Positions 1-13,000 of a stretch of 64,000 bases of DNA are shown in pieces; within the stretch, counting starts at the first letter, position 1; the number at the start of each line of letters is the position of its first letter. Position numbers and translations under genes: made by a program. The notes under the pieces were generated by a model that had not been told where the DNA came from, did not search any database, and saw only the letters and a list, made by a program, of their open reading frames with translations. Origin of the DNA: Hippasteria phrygiana (taxonomy: Eukaryota > Echinodermata > Asteroidea > Valvatida > Goniasteridae). The stretch lies in NCBI GenBank assembly GCA_037893225.1, contig JAZGUH010000271.1, forward strand, positions 310,001 through 374,000. The letters run 5' to 3'.

Positions 1-259
1 ATGTAAGCTTGCTCCACTTGCATGTGTCAGTTCATATTTTTATACAAGAATAATACATTTCTAGTGGACACTTTTGATCGCCTGTTTTTTGGGCTATCCA
101 TTCCACAAGTGGCTAGATGAAACACTGGTAAAGCACACCCAATCCACAGTTGATAGTGAAACCACATACACAAATATAAAAAAATGGTTTTGTTTTCACC
201 CCCTTCTACAACTACAGCACGAGAATGAAGTTTAATTGATTTATTTGATTGACGATACA

Positions 260-441
260 CTGTTTTCGATTCAGGACACTTTTTGGTACATGGGATGCTC
301 TGAAGCGTCTGTTTCCGAGTTCGTCAGGGGAAACGGCAGTTATCCTATCGACTTCGTCGTCACTGCATACAGAAGAATGGGATCCATTCCTGGGACTGCC
401 GAATGGAACGGTAGCGTCCCCGTCCACATACAGCATACACT
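260..441 (+). CDS. Possible terminal exon of an unrecognised plus-strand gene
   Basis: GC-rich, open stretch in AT-rich surroundings, preceded by an AG (TTTTCGATTCAG ends near 273). The frame with TLFGTWDALKRLFPSSSG and WDPFLGLPNGT ends in TGA at 439-441. AATAAA occurs at about 954. Other frames and the minus strand are also open (minus 212-490), so strand and frame are uncertain. I do not recognise the protein. If right, the gene is tail-to-tail with C2CD3. Confidence 0.35.
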
Positions 442-3004
442 GAAATATTATTGTATCATAATTATTAAAGACAATGTCACAGGTTAACAATATTCAAACA
501 GACAAGAGATATCTAAGCAGGGAGTGGTGTTACTATTAAACTACTAGAGTGGCCCAAAAATCAACTGAACCTCCCCCTTGTCCCACCACCAAGCCCCTGC
601 CTCTTTAACCCCCTTGAATATGGTGCTGGTATACCAGACGGATTTGTGCAGCCAAGCGTAACACACACACAATAGGCGAACAATGCAGTTATAGATCAAG
701 TTAAAGCTTTTTAACCTGTACTTTCAGGAAATGCCGTAATCTTCAAATTTTGAGGACCTTAACCCCAATGCCTCAAGTCAAGCCCGGATCTTCGTCTTTA
801 TTTCCAGTTTTGGACTTAAATTCTACTTTTTTGCTAATATTGCCTCGGACTGGACTACGACACTGTTTCTGGGGCCCTTCTGTTTTATGTCCTGAAATTA
901 CAATTGTTTTCAACCTGAAGTCCTAATTGTTTCCTCAATATTGATACGGGTGTAATAAATTTGAGGTCATTGAGTGGAATTCAACTTTGCAGCACATTGC
1001 ACTCTAAACTTGCGTTAAAGCAAAACACAACTTTTTATTTGTGTGCATATAATCACGCTGTTTGCATGATCTCTACAGTTAGCATGTATAATTAGGGGAC
1101 CCCCATTGGAAATAAGTTGAAAAACTTTCATGGGCTATCCCTGGTATTACCATGTTTGTTTATATTTATGTGGTAATACTGAATAAAATCATTCAATCAT
1201 AAACAAAACACATGAGGATTGGTATGTGCAGCAATATTTCCCCAGTATGTTAATTTCATATTGCTGAAAGGTACAACAGCAGTGCATGTAATTTGATCAT
1301 AGTGGGCATGTCTGGGTCTCCTATCTCAATGTTTCTAATGCCTGTTCATGCAGGTTGTTTATATCATGGGATATCTATTTTTGTATATTGATAGTGTACA
1401 GTTATTGCTTTTTGATGCTGCACCATGGTCCAATAATAGTTTTCACAATAGTTTGTGCCATGCTTGTATTAGGCAGATATTTTTTAATTTGGTTGTTACA
1501 TGCATTACACGCCTCAATTTCTTCATAAAAATAGACAGGGCAGTTATACTCATATGATGCACGATATGGGGCAGAGCGAATCCCCCCTCTTTTGTGTTGG
1601 TCATTGTGTTCCCTGAATCTCAGGAATTCTGTTCAGAAGCCTAGGGGGGGGGGATGTGTTAGGTAACAATAGTATGGAGAGTGTATAGGGTGCCCCATAT
1701 AGTTATACTAGCAGTTGTATTCGAGTCCCTGCAAATCCTTTCATAAAGTAACTGGATGAACAATGATAAAGGAATGCCTTTGTCAAAGCTCATTTGAATA
1801 GCTTGTGATGGACTCAAATACTTCCGTGTATGTTGAAAGGGGACTTGGATCAAAACATATAACTGATCTTAAAATGTTCTTGTAAGTATAGTAGTTCTTT
1901 CAATTTAGATCATGTCTTTTTTCAGGTAAGAAATTATCCCTGCAATAACTGCGTATTCTATGATCGTGCAATGTGCAGGAATCTTGACCAGCAAGATTCT
2001 TAATACAGGTTTAATATCCGTGGTTGCTGGCTTCACACAATGCATAATAGGTTATGTCACAAATTTGTGAATTGGGGGTATTTAGCTATCATGTACATTT
2101 GATTTGTAACATTACAACACAGGCTTAGTGTGTACAAAACAAAAAATCTCCACTTATTTATCAGTTCAACCTCTTAAAATTAAACTTCTTTTTCTGTCAT
2201 TTTCTACGTATTTGTTTCTCTGCGTCCTTTTCTTTGGTGTTTTTTAAAAATGATAAATGAACAAAATCACACGCACGAAAAGAAATCTAAAAAACAAAAT
2301 GAAAAAACTGAACAAATTTTCTACTGGCTCATTTATTAAAATTAATTCAAACAATAGATATGTACAAAGGAAAATATAGACAAATAACATTGGCAAAGCA
2401 TGCCATTGAAATGATAACACAATAAATACACGGACAAATAAACAAAAGTAATGATGACAACCTGAACAGAATACACTCAACTGTGTAAATTGGGACAAAT
2501 ATTGTCTTTTTGTTAGTTGAGGGTCTGTACTATATATCTCCACAGGGTTTGACTTTTAAGCGCAGAGGCAACACCATTTCTTTCATATGTGACCGGCTAT
2601 GTGAAGCAGGCGAAAAAATATTCACGTAAGTGATTTTTTTAGTTTGTTGGCTTCTGTTAAATTAATATTGATAAAAATTACTTCTATCTGATTTCTTTGC
2701 ACTTTTTGTGTTTAAAGGCCTGTATCTCTAAACGCACTTCCGTTAAATTTGGAAAATATGAGTATACAAATGTAAAGATATCTCGAGAACACAAAATGCC
2801 ACAGGGGTCAAACCTACACCAAATTAAAGCTTAGGATGTGATAAATTCAACTATGTATATAACTCATTTTTCTAATTTTGCGACTTAATAGCCTTTTTTT
2901 GCAGAGCCGGTCACATATTCACTGTTCTACACCGCATCCTAAAAAAATCAGTGAGTAGTTTCCAATAGTTCTTATCAATATCTCAAAACAGAAATTTGTA
3001 TCAT

Positions 3005-3133
3005 TTAACCCCTTGACCCCGGGTTTTAGATGGGTTGTGCAGCCAAGCATAACGTACACAAATAGAAGTCAACCTGGCCTGGTGACAATTTTCAATCTGC
3101 ACGTATTTGTGTCAACTGTACGCAAGGGGTTAA
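3005..3133. mobile_element. TTAA-flanked MITE (piggyBac type)
   Basis: TTAACCCCTTGACCCC at the left and CGCAAGGGGTTAA at the right; TTAA target duplication and CCCCTTG termini fit piggyBac-type non-autonomous elements. A fragment of the family is at 604-715. Confidence 0.75.
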
Positions 3134-3529
3134 GAAAATAATCTGGGAAAAAAAATGGTTTTCCTGCCAAATATTAATTTTGTCCCTCAAACAGTCTTGG
3201 TACACAGCTATGCCTGCCCGGTTGACGTCCTTTAAAAACAGCTGCAATTTTCATTTCTCCAAAGTCTGCAGCCCAAACGCTCGTTACAGATTAATGCATT
3301 GAGCCTCACAACACCCTCAATACCTCTGCACATGTTCTGAACTTTAATCCAAGTGTTGAAGATTGTGAAAACGTGTACAAATCTACATCAGAAGAGTACA
3401 ATCTCCGTAAAAGAAATTGTGCTGTACTTGCATATGAAGAACACATATGCCTGACATGCTGGTGACAACAAAATCTCTACTACTGCAGATAATGTAACTG
3501 AATCCGAAAATGCATTCATTGATGTCAAA

Positions 3530-3825
3530 CAAACCACACGGGAAACTGAATAAGTAATTTGAATGGATTTCCAAAGTGAACAAAGAAAACTGGCAGGAGT
3601 GGAATTTGAACCTGTGACCTCCAGAATAACGTATGCGTGCTCTACCAACTAAGCTATCTTGCCTTCTGCCTAGCACCCCTGAACAAAGACACTGACAATT
3701 TGGGAGATGGCCAATTATAGGGCAAGATAAGCTCAGTTGGTAGAGCGCCGGTGCGGTATCCCGGAGGTTGCAGGTTCGAATCCAGCTCCTGCCGGTTTTC
3801 TTTGTTCACTTTGGGAAAAACTCTA
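3530..3825. mobile_element. tRNA-derived SINE, inverted pair
   Basis: A minus copy (3540-3690) is followed head to head by a plus copy whose tRNA-like body is at about 3720-3797: A box TAAGCTCAGTTGGTAGAGC and B box GGTTCGAATCC. Both end in a TTTGTTCACTTTG-type tail. Confidence 0.8.
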
Positions 3826-3863
3826 ATTTAACAGACTTACGACCTGTGCATTTCAAGTCCTGG

Positions 3864-4043
3864 TCAGCTTTCCGAGTACCTGGATGCAAAGATCTTGGCG
3901 ATTCGCCTGGCCTCCTCGGCAGTGGGGAGCTTGTAGGCTGGCCTGAGGGGCGGTCTGGAAACCCGAGACTTCACTGAGGAGTGCTTGGATGCAAGTCTCT
4001 CCGTCAGCTCCCTGGCTGCATCTGTCGGTCTTGATGTCGATTC
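3864..4043 (-). CDS. C2CD3: C2CD3 exon 45 (stop codon)
   Basis: Acceptor GATTGCAG, 59 codons and TGA. Contains [20 protein letters not shown], an amphipathic EEARRIA helix that makes a sensible conserved C-terminus. No clear AATAAA on the minus strand close downstream, so the 3' UTR end is undefined. Confidence 0.85.
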   Translation of the reverse strand, partial: ESTSRPTDAARELTERLASKHSSVKSRVSRPPLRPAYKLPTAEEARRIAKIFASRYSES

Positions 4044-7000
4044 CTGCAATCCAATTGGGATAGTGCATTACTTGTAATCAAAAGAATTTTTTTGTTTTTT
4101 TCCTCTTCAGAAATGTGTCATTCAAGCAAAAGCTATGCAAATTGACATGAACGGATTCAACCATAATCAGCTGTCAAATGTAAATGCATTGTCCAATATC
4201 GCCCCTCAAGATTGATGCACAAATTTGGAAAGATTTTTGCGACTTGTTTTAAATGTAGTATACAACATATACAAACATCAAAAACAAAACTACTGAATTA
4301 TTATGAAATGCCATACTAGACTGTAAGTAAATAGCAGTCTCAAGCATCCTGTGAAATCGTGGCACCTGGTGTGCTGTCGTTTGCAAGAAAGGTGGAAATT
4401 TATATCATTTTCCAACGATTGTCGGCCAACAATCATTGGAAATAGTCTAGTTCTGCGACCTGACTCTATAAATTGCTCTGATTTATCTAAGGCATGGTCC
4501 GGGAAATAGACTACTAGGACAGATTGTTTTTCTCTGTTTTCCCAGCATCTATGCACACAAAACTTTATAAACGGGTCAGTGTTGCAGTATTTGCTAGCAC
4601 GCTATAAAATACTAACCCCCAAATCCATTTATTTCTGAAAATTACAGCAAAAGCAAATGGTGTAAAGGTTATGTATTGCGAAGAATACACTTATTACATC
4701 CGTGTTGGCAATGTAAAATTCTTGTCATAAGGGTGAAAATGAGAAAAACAAATTATGATAGGCAATTACAAACCAACCTTGGACCCGATTACACTGAATG
4801 GAAGCAGTATATTCCCTGGTTAGCCAAAATGGTTTCAGGAATAATTTAAGGCCTGCCAGATTATTGACCATGTGGAATATGATGCCATGGCAGCCATTTT
4901 GTGGGACACACGCGTGCAGTGATACATACCGTACCTGTACTACAACATGGCAGCCTATTGTTGCTATGGCGATGTCAGTATTCAATAGAGTCTATTTATG
5001 ACCTCCACCAGACAGGAAGATTTAAGAAGTTAAAGCTGATCCAATTTTTCTGAAACCACAGCTTGAAAATAAAACCTGCATTGGTTCTTCCGTCATTCGT
5101 GGTTTCCCTGGAGAGATTGGCCCAATTTGAATACATTATTGTCAGCATTCAACTTACATTATCATCAAGAATCTCTCTTGGTTGGCCTCTGGGCAAGACA
5201 CTGGTGACAGTGTGTAGCGCCCTCATTGACGCCTCTAGATCTTGGGCAGGAAGGAAGAAATTTGGAAGAGGGACAGGAGGTGACTTGGCACTGAGCAACT
5301 TGGGTCAAGGAATAACAATGCATGGCCCCCTGCCCCCCGGGCCACCAACTCCCTAATGTGCCCTTGCCTACAGATCCTGTAACCAGGATATTGCTGTGTG
5401 GATATGTAAAGGTATGTGGGATTTGGAAGGTCAACAGTCTGTAAAGAACAAGACACTGAATTGCTTATTATGGTAGTGGTAGTTTATAAAAGGATACACT
5501 CTGTGTTTTGCACTGCTTGGCTGCTCTGTCCTTGCACTTGCAAGAATCTGCTTCTCAGCTTGTCTTGAATCGATGGTGATCACCACCGATTCATCGCTGC
5601 TCGTCCCTGGACTCCCGCCACATCCTTCCTCCTCTCTCTGTGTCCTCAACTTATCCTCGTGCGATCCTCTGCCAGATTCGAGGCTAGGTTTCACAGACCC
5701 TTTGATCATACCTTGACTGTCACTATTCTCTCTTAGATCCCCCTCTTCCTCTGAAAGTCTTCTTGGATTCCCATCTTCCATTTGCTCATCAACATTCCGA
5801 GTTTGAATGAAGGTTTCCGGAGGTCGCTGCTTGGCTTTATCCGCTGACCTATCTCTATCAAAGTCTGATTCAGCAATATCTTTGCCTTGGGTGAACATTT
5901 TAGCACGTGATACAGTCGGACTACGCATTTGGTCATCGTTATCTGTGTGGGTGCTTTCATAATTTTGAGGGCTTCTTTCTGAAACACAAGGACTGTTTGA
6001 ATCCGCATCCCTATCTGGGCTATTATCATCTGTACCCTCTTCTGTTACATCCTCTCTAATGTCGAATCCGGCAATGTCATACTCTGATCCAACTGCTCGA
6101 TCTTGAACAACGCTTCTTCCTTCCTTTGATTCTGTAAGACGTTCCCCAGCATCAATATCTGTCCTCATACGGTCAGTCAAGCCTGATACATGCCTAGCTT
6201 CCTGGTCAGTGACTAAAAAGTCAGAACTGTGATGTGTGTGACCCGTCCTGTCATCATGTTTATCAGATTTCTGTAATCTTGCAATATCAGACCTGGCATT
6301 CCCACTACTAGTGTCCTCTTGACTTCCTCGATAGTCACTCTGTGGTTCGCTTGTGAAGACGGCATCTGGCCTGACAGCATTATTGAAGTTTGCGGAGGAC
6401 ACGTCGTTCAGCGGTCTAGGTACAATGAAATCTCCGTCTGGTTCCAGATCTGGATCGTCTCTGCCATCCTGAAACTGCACACTGTCCTCCCAGTCGCTCT
6501 CGAGTAATGGCGATGAAGCTTTGTCTGTTTCAAGATAATGGCTCTGTCTACCACCTCCATCTCTGCCTGCATGATCTGAGCTATACACAGCATCCTCTTG
6601 TCTAAGCTCATCCCTGACCTTCTCTAAGATGTCCTCATCACTTGTCCTGTGTGTTGCGCCATCCCGCGGGTCCACAGGATTCTCTGAGGCATAACGCATG
6701 TGCTCACTGGAATTCTCATCACTATCCTGGTTATTATGGCTTTTCCTATCAGGTTCATGGGTAGAAGTTTCTCCGGAATGTTTATCGTAGTCGATGTTTC
6801 CCCTCAAGGGATCATGGGAGGCCAGTCTCTGTTGCAGACTATGGTAGACAGTGTCTAACTCTTCCAGATTTCTCCTGTTGGACAGAATTAAGAAAAACAT
6901 TTTTTTTTTTTTTTTTTTTTTAAACCACAAGGGAAACTGACAGGTAATTTGAATGAATTTTCAAAGTTTTGAACCTGCAACCTCTGTAATACCATACCGT

Positions 7001-10000
7001 ACCGTACTGAGCTATCTTTCCCTAAGTTGGCGGTCTCCCAAAAGAATTGTGGGAAGAAGTGTCAGTTACAATAATCCAAGTACTTATGGTTTCGTTTATT
7101 GTTAATTACTGAGTAGTCGCTCTTTCTGAAATGAAAAATATTATAGTTTGTGGTTATATTAGTAAAATATTCCTCAAAAGTGCCTGTAGGGCACTGAGGC
7201 TCGAAGATATAGGGGTAGTTGGCAAGGGAACACAATGGGATACACAATGGGATTTTCTATTAAAAATTAGTGTCCTGAGAAAAAAACAGTTGTGTGCTCT
7301 GTTCGTCATTAATCATTAGGAGACAGAGCACACTGTTCAAAACGTTGAGTTAAAAACCGGTTCTTCTCAGAACCACACAACTCAAAAGAGATAAATATCA
7401 CATGTGTAATACTGCAAACCTTCCATACTTTGTTCATGTCCACCATGCAAACCTATAAGTCTCAAATAATTATTGTTGATTTGCAAAAACCTTTGAAATT
7501 TTCATAGGCAAAATGGTGGATCCCATATACATGTACAACTAAGAGTCTTAAAATGCTTAAGACAAAAAAAATCAGCTTTCAGCCCAAACCAAACTGCAAA
7601 GGTTCTTACCTGAGGTTTTGCATCAGAAAGGAACTGGAGACAGCTGAAGGAAGCAGACCAGCATCTCTCCCCTGCTCAACAGTGGTCAAGTCCTGTTGCC
7701 GGGTTCTCAGCCTATCGTGGAGGTCGGTGTGGAACTTTCGAACATTCTGTAGGTGTTCTCGGTAGTGGTTTGATGGAGCATGGGTGGATTGTGGAGGGGA
7801 TGGTCTGGTAGGCTGGCTGGGTTTTTGGGGAGGCAGCGCACTGAGTGGAATGTGGGGGAATCCTTGGGCGAAGATGGCCGAGGTATTAGGGCTTGTCTGT
7901 TGAAACCAAAATTAGCAATGACAGATTTTATATATCATCCCACTGAGACAAAGAATTTCAAACCAGCAAAATATCACATCCATTTATTCAAACGTATTTG
8001 TACCAAAGCAACACTTTGCCACTGCGTTACACCACGTACATACATTAAGTAATTTGAAGGTCAGAGATTTAGGCAACAATTTGTGACACAACCCACACCA
8101 TTTACTGAAGGGAAGATTTGAGTGAATGTGGCTCACGTGAAACAGAAGAAATCCGCAACATAATTCTGAGACCTCTTTTGCACATTTACCCATGTTGGAA
8201 TTGTGATACCTGCCACTTGTTTTAGGAAGTGAAACCCTTTATGTAATACACAAAATCATAAAACTGCCTCATTATCATCCACAATGTTTATGATATTTAA
8301 CTCTAACCTCACAAAGGTACAAAATACTACTGGTGGTAAATTGTAGTATGCAGTACATGTACTCTGGCCTATTTGTGTACAATGGTTGTAGTAATTTTTA
8401 GTATTTGGTACTTCACTATAAATAAAGTACGTAGTAATATGTAGTACTATTGTTTGTTGCTGGGTTTGGAGGGAAAATGTCTGTTATGATCTTAGGCGGA
8501 AACACAGCATGAACGACTGGTTTTCAGAGATGATACAATTTTGTATCTTAGCCATCCCATTTAATGATACAAATATAATTTTAAATAAATTGTAGTACCC
8601 AGTAACTTAACGGCAGAGCAATACTTTGTTGCATAACTTCTACACCATAGTGTAAGATACACACGGTTTTAAAAAAAAAATCTGCTGCAGGTTAGGGACA
8701 CAATGATGACTGACCTTAGGCTTTGGGGAGCGTTTGAGAGGTGAGATGCTCTCCTTGGGCGTGATGGAGACCTTGATTTGGCCCTGGCAGTGACCACTGA
8801 AGTCCAGGATGTTGTACCAGCCGTTCAGGCTCCGGAAGCCAGCCAGGAGAGGAGCCAGGTCTACCGAGGCAAAGCCAAGCATCCGATCGCTGTTCATGTC
8901 TCGCTCAGAGGACGTCTGATGCCACACCTTGAAGATGAAACACTGAAAGGAGAAACCACGGAGATGGGAATGAGCAGGAAAGCAAACCTTGAAAGGTGCA
9001 GCTGTTTATCAGGGGTGAGATTTGAGGAAAATGAGTATCCGCATACAATTCAGAGGCATTTGATTTGTATGGCATTGCTGAAAAATACATAAGAAAACTG
9101 CATTTTCTACCAAAAGATACGGTTTAAAACAGCGTCATTAGAATGAAAAGAAGAGTTGCAGAGGTCATTTTGGAATGATAAAAGCAATTTATAGACCCAA
9201 AAATCTTCAAAAAATCTGGAAGATGTTTTACCAAAAAAAAAACGAAATCAGGAAAAAAACGAAGAAATCTCACTTCCCTGGTTAATGGAATGAGGGTCTG
9301 GACTTATATGGAGCAATAAAAGCCACATTAGGGTGCCTACTTCAATCCTCTCATCCCTTCATATTCAATTATTCCTGACAAAAGGTCCAAATTATATGCA
9401 GCTTTGACTTCAATTTCACATTTGTATGCAGTGTTTTGCTGAATGCTTTGATGTCTTTCAGAAGGCAATAAAAGTGTAATGAATCAACCAGCATGTCAAT
9501 TGGGGGAGCTAGAAGTGGCTGACCAATAATAGACTGAGCTGCATGCCTTCCAATACCTTAATTTGAACAATACAAGACATTTTGTGAGCATGCCAATCTG
9601 GGGAACTGTCACTCGCATACGTGAATATAACAAACACAACAATTAAAAGGTAGTGTACATGATTGGTTATTGCTGCAATTTTCAGAAATGGGCGGATTTG
9701 GGGGTTAGTATTTTATAGGAAATATTATTTCACGGACCTGTTCAAAGCTTTGCGTTCTTGGATGGCGAAAAAATGGGAGAAAAACGGCGTTAGTTTTCAA
9801 CTGTCGGGCGGCAGTTAACTGGATTTGTTATAGCGCCCTCTTGTAAATTCAGCCCAATTTTTGTAAACGGGATCATTTTCAATTGGTCACATAACTATGC
9901 GAGCCGACTGGTTACAACCCGTCGCTTCGGTACACTACGCGACACACACTTGTACTATAATTGTTAACCCATTTTAGACACAATGCGGACTAACATTTGG

Positions 10001-13000
10001 TCAATAGAGGGCAGTATTTAAACAAATCTGTTATTTTTTTCCAACGATTGTTACGCGTAACAATCGTTGGAACATGATATAAATTTCAACTATTCTTGAA
10101 AACGACAGCACACCAGGTGCCATAATGTCACAGGATGATTGAGATATGATTGAGATTACTATTAACTTAAGGTATTTTGTAATAATTCAGTAAAAACAAA
10201 ATTGGAGGATTACCAATCGTGTGCACTACCTTTAATACATGTGCATGAGCGTACCTGTCATATGAAATTCACTACAATTGTGAAAGTTCCTAATTACAGC
10301 CACCGTAATGCAGCCAACATCCTGTGGCCATCCAGCCTCGTATTGGACAAAATCCATCGAAAACGGACTGGATCATCTTACCTGCCGGTCAAGCACCTCT
10401 GCACTGATCCTGACCTCCTGTTCGAATCCCCACACGGGCTGGTCTGTGCCTGGCACAGTGGCTGTGTGAATAGGGGATCCCGCGGCTGACTGGAATGTAA
10501 CGTAACAACTAGGCAGGCAATCCTCCAATCTGTTGGAAACAAATTCGATTCGGAATCATCATGTTGGGATTCCAAACTCAATGGCACATCTGGAACTTGA
10601 AAAGGACTCTGAGGGAATTGCAATTTTTCATGCTAATTCAGGAAATTCCAAAAATAGTGCTTTACTTTGGGTTGTTCATTTTCGAATAATTTAGTATTTG
10701 ATTATTCAAAACTGGGTTTAACCGAATATTCGATACCGTTCACGGGCCAGCTGCAATAAGACAGTTCGGTATCTCAAAGGTCAAAGGTTATTAGGGATAA
10801 AATTGCTGACGTAATGCACGCCATGTTACGCGAACGCCCATTCTGATTGAATTTAACATGTGCGGGTTGTGCGACCACCTTTTGCGTTCACACGCACGCG
10901 CGAAGTCACGCGGGTCATTTGAGAAAAAAAATCATTGTGCACATGCGCAGCTAAAATACCGTACTGGCTTATTGAATGCCACGCTGGTAAACAGTTGCAC
11001 GCAAAGCATGCCGGTGTTTTATGTGCACAATTACTGCGTTTTTGCAGTAAATTGTTTATAAGTATTAGAGGTTTTACGGACGGGAACAATAAACCTCCGT
11101 CCACAAAAAAATACCATCGACAAAAATGCGGCGTTTGCACTACTAAGTCCCGTAACTTTTCTATTAAAATAGCATCAGAGTCGTATCTGTACTTGCATAT
11201 TTTTTTCTTGAATATTCGTACCGGCAAATCGGTTGACGATTGAATATTCGAATATTTGGTATATTCGGGACAGCCCTAGATTTAATCCAGTATTGATTGT
11301 ATATTTGTTTATTTTATCATTGTATTATTTTCATTTGAAATAAAGTTTCATTTCAAAAGTCAAGTCGAGTATGATATAATCCCTTTGGTTTATAGAATTC
11401 CACCTCCCGCGTCACATGTACAGCTGGGAAATTCCACCATCACTAACGTACATTTATAAACTGTCAAGTCACTTTTATCCCTCACAGCTTCAAAGCCTTT
11501 TGACCAATCTAAGGCAAAACTGCCACGACACAAAATGGTGGTGAGGCCTACCAAGAGACACAAAGAACAACTCAGAACTTTGGTTCCTGTTTTCTGAACA
11601 TTCAGTTTTATATTGGTCGTCATTAACGTTACCGAAAAAGGTAATGGTGTATTTAAGGGTACTGTTCACACCGATTGTCTTCTAAACTGGTTGCACTCAC
11701 TTCAAAAGTACGTTTTCCTGAACATATAGGGGTCAGAGCTAAACATTTAAATTAACATTAATTCAAATCAATTAGCAATCTAGGCAGGACTTGCATCAAA
11801 TCGGTACAAGGTGAGGTCACTAACATTGGAGAAATCACACAAAACGTTCTCCTCTGTTCAAAAATTACTATTTTACAAAACATTGAGAGCTAATTTAGAA
11901 AAATATAGAGATTTGTTGTCCACAATATATGCAGAATGCAATCCAAACTTAAACAAAAAAAGGATCAAAGTATTTGATTTGTTTTAGTTTTGTCCCTATT
12001 GCTGTGGAATTAACCCCTTGAACCCGGGCATACTGGGTATTTCATGGGGGCGCCAGGCCGGGTTCTGCAGCCAAGCGAAATGGAAACAAGAGGCTTGTGC
12101 AGCCAAGCATAACGTACACAATACCCCAATAATGGATTGAAAATGCAGAAATTGGCGTGCATAGACGTCAACCGGCCAGGTGGCAATTTTCAATCTGCAC
12201 ATATTTGTGTCAACCATACCCAAGGGGTTAAATAATCCTTCACATACCTGTTACTGGAGGGGACAGATACAAGATGCATAGCTCTCTCAACGGCCACACC
12301 CATTAGGACCGGCTTCATCATCTTCTTCCTCTCTTCTTCTTCTTCTTCCTCCTCCTGTTGTCTCCTCTCATCTTCCTGCCTCCTCACCGCCTTGTCGGTT
12401 TCTACTGCATACTCTGGATGGAGAGACGGGTGGCTGGGTGGGGGATGGCGATGATGGGGTCGATGGTGGTGTCTAACTCCATCTTCCGTTTTGAATCCGT
12501 CTTCTTCGGATGACTCCTGGAATGGGTTCACAAGCATGATTGACCCATTGAATACAGACGGCAGCCATAGCAGCGGTTTGAAAAGGACCACCTGGCCGGT
12601 TGATGTCTGTAGGCACATTCTTGCACATACTCAATCCATTGTTTTCCAATAAGCCAGTTCGGTATTTCAACTGCACATGTGCACAATGACATTTTATCCC
12701 GAATGACCTGCGTGACCTAACGTGCACGTGTGAACGCAAAAGGTAGTCGCACAACGTGCACGTATTAAATTCAATCAGAATGGGCGTTCACGTATTAAAT
12801 TCAATCAGAATGGACGTTCACGTAACATGGCGTGACATTACGTCAGCAATTTTATCCCGAATAACCTTTGACCTTTGAGACACCGAGCTGGATTATTGTT
12901 TTTGTTACGCTTGGCTGCACAAGCCCGTACTGGCATACCAGCACCCCATTAACAACAGCCTGGTATCCTGGTATTTGTAATAGGTGCTGTACATGTCCAT

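Larger units (their letters stand above)
442..3863. other. Gene-free stretch left of C2CD3
   Basis: Contains TTAA-type MITE remnants (604-715, 3005-3133), a LINE/SINE 3' tail (1090-1200) ending in a CTGAATAAA-like end, an inverted pair of tRNA-like SINEs (3530-3825) and otherwise AT-rich sequence. C2CD3's 3' UTR must lie at its right side. No convincing coding frame. Confidence 0.6.

Noticed and set aside
3383..3676. 97-codon minus-strand protein
   Set aside because: Lies mostly within the SINE pair; no acceptor or conservation.
6875..6930. Upstream extension of exon 43 to the ATG at 6930 (Met-Trp-Phe-poly-Lys)
   Set aside because: It is intron: a poly-A tract read in frame. The acceptor at 6875 restores the conserved RRNLEELD block in phase.
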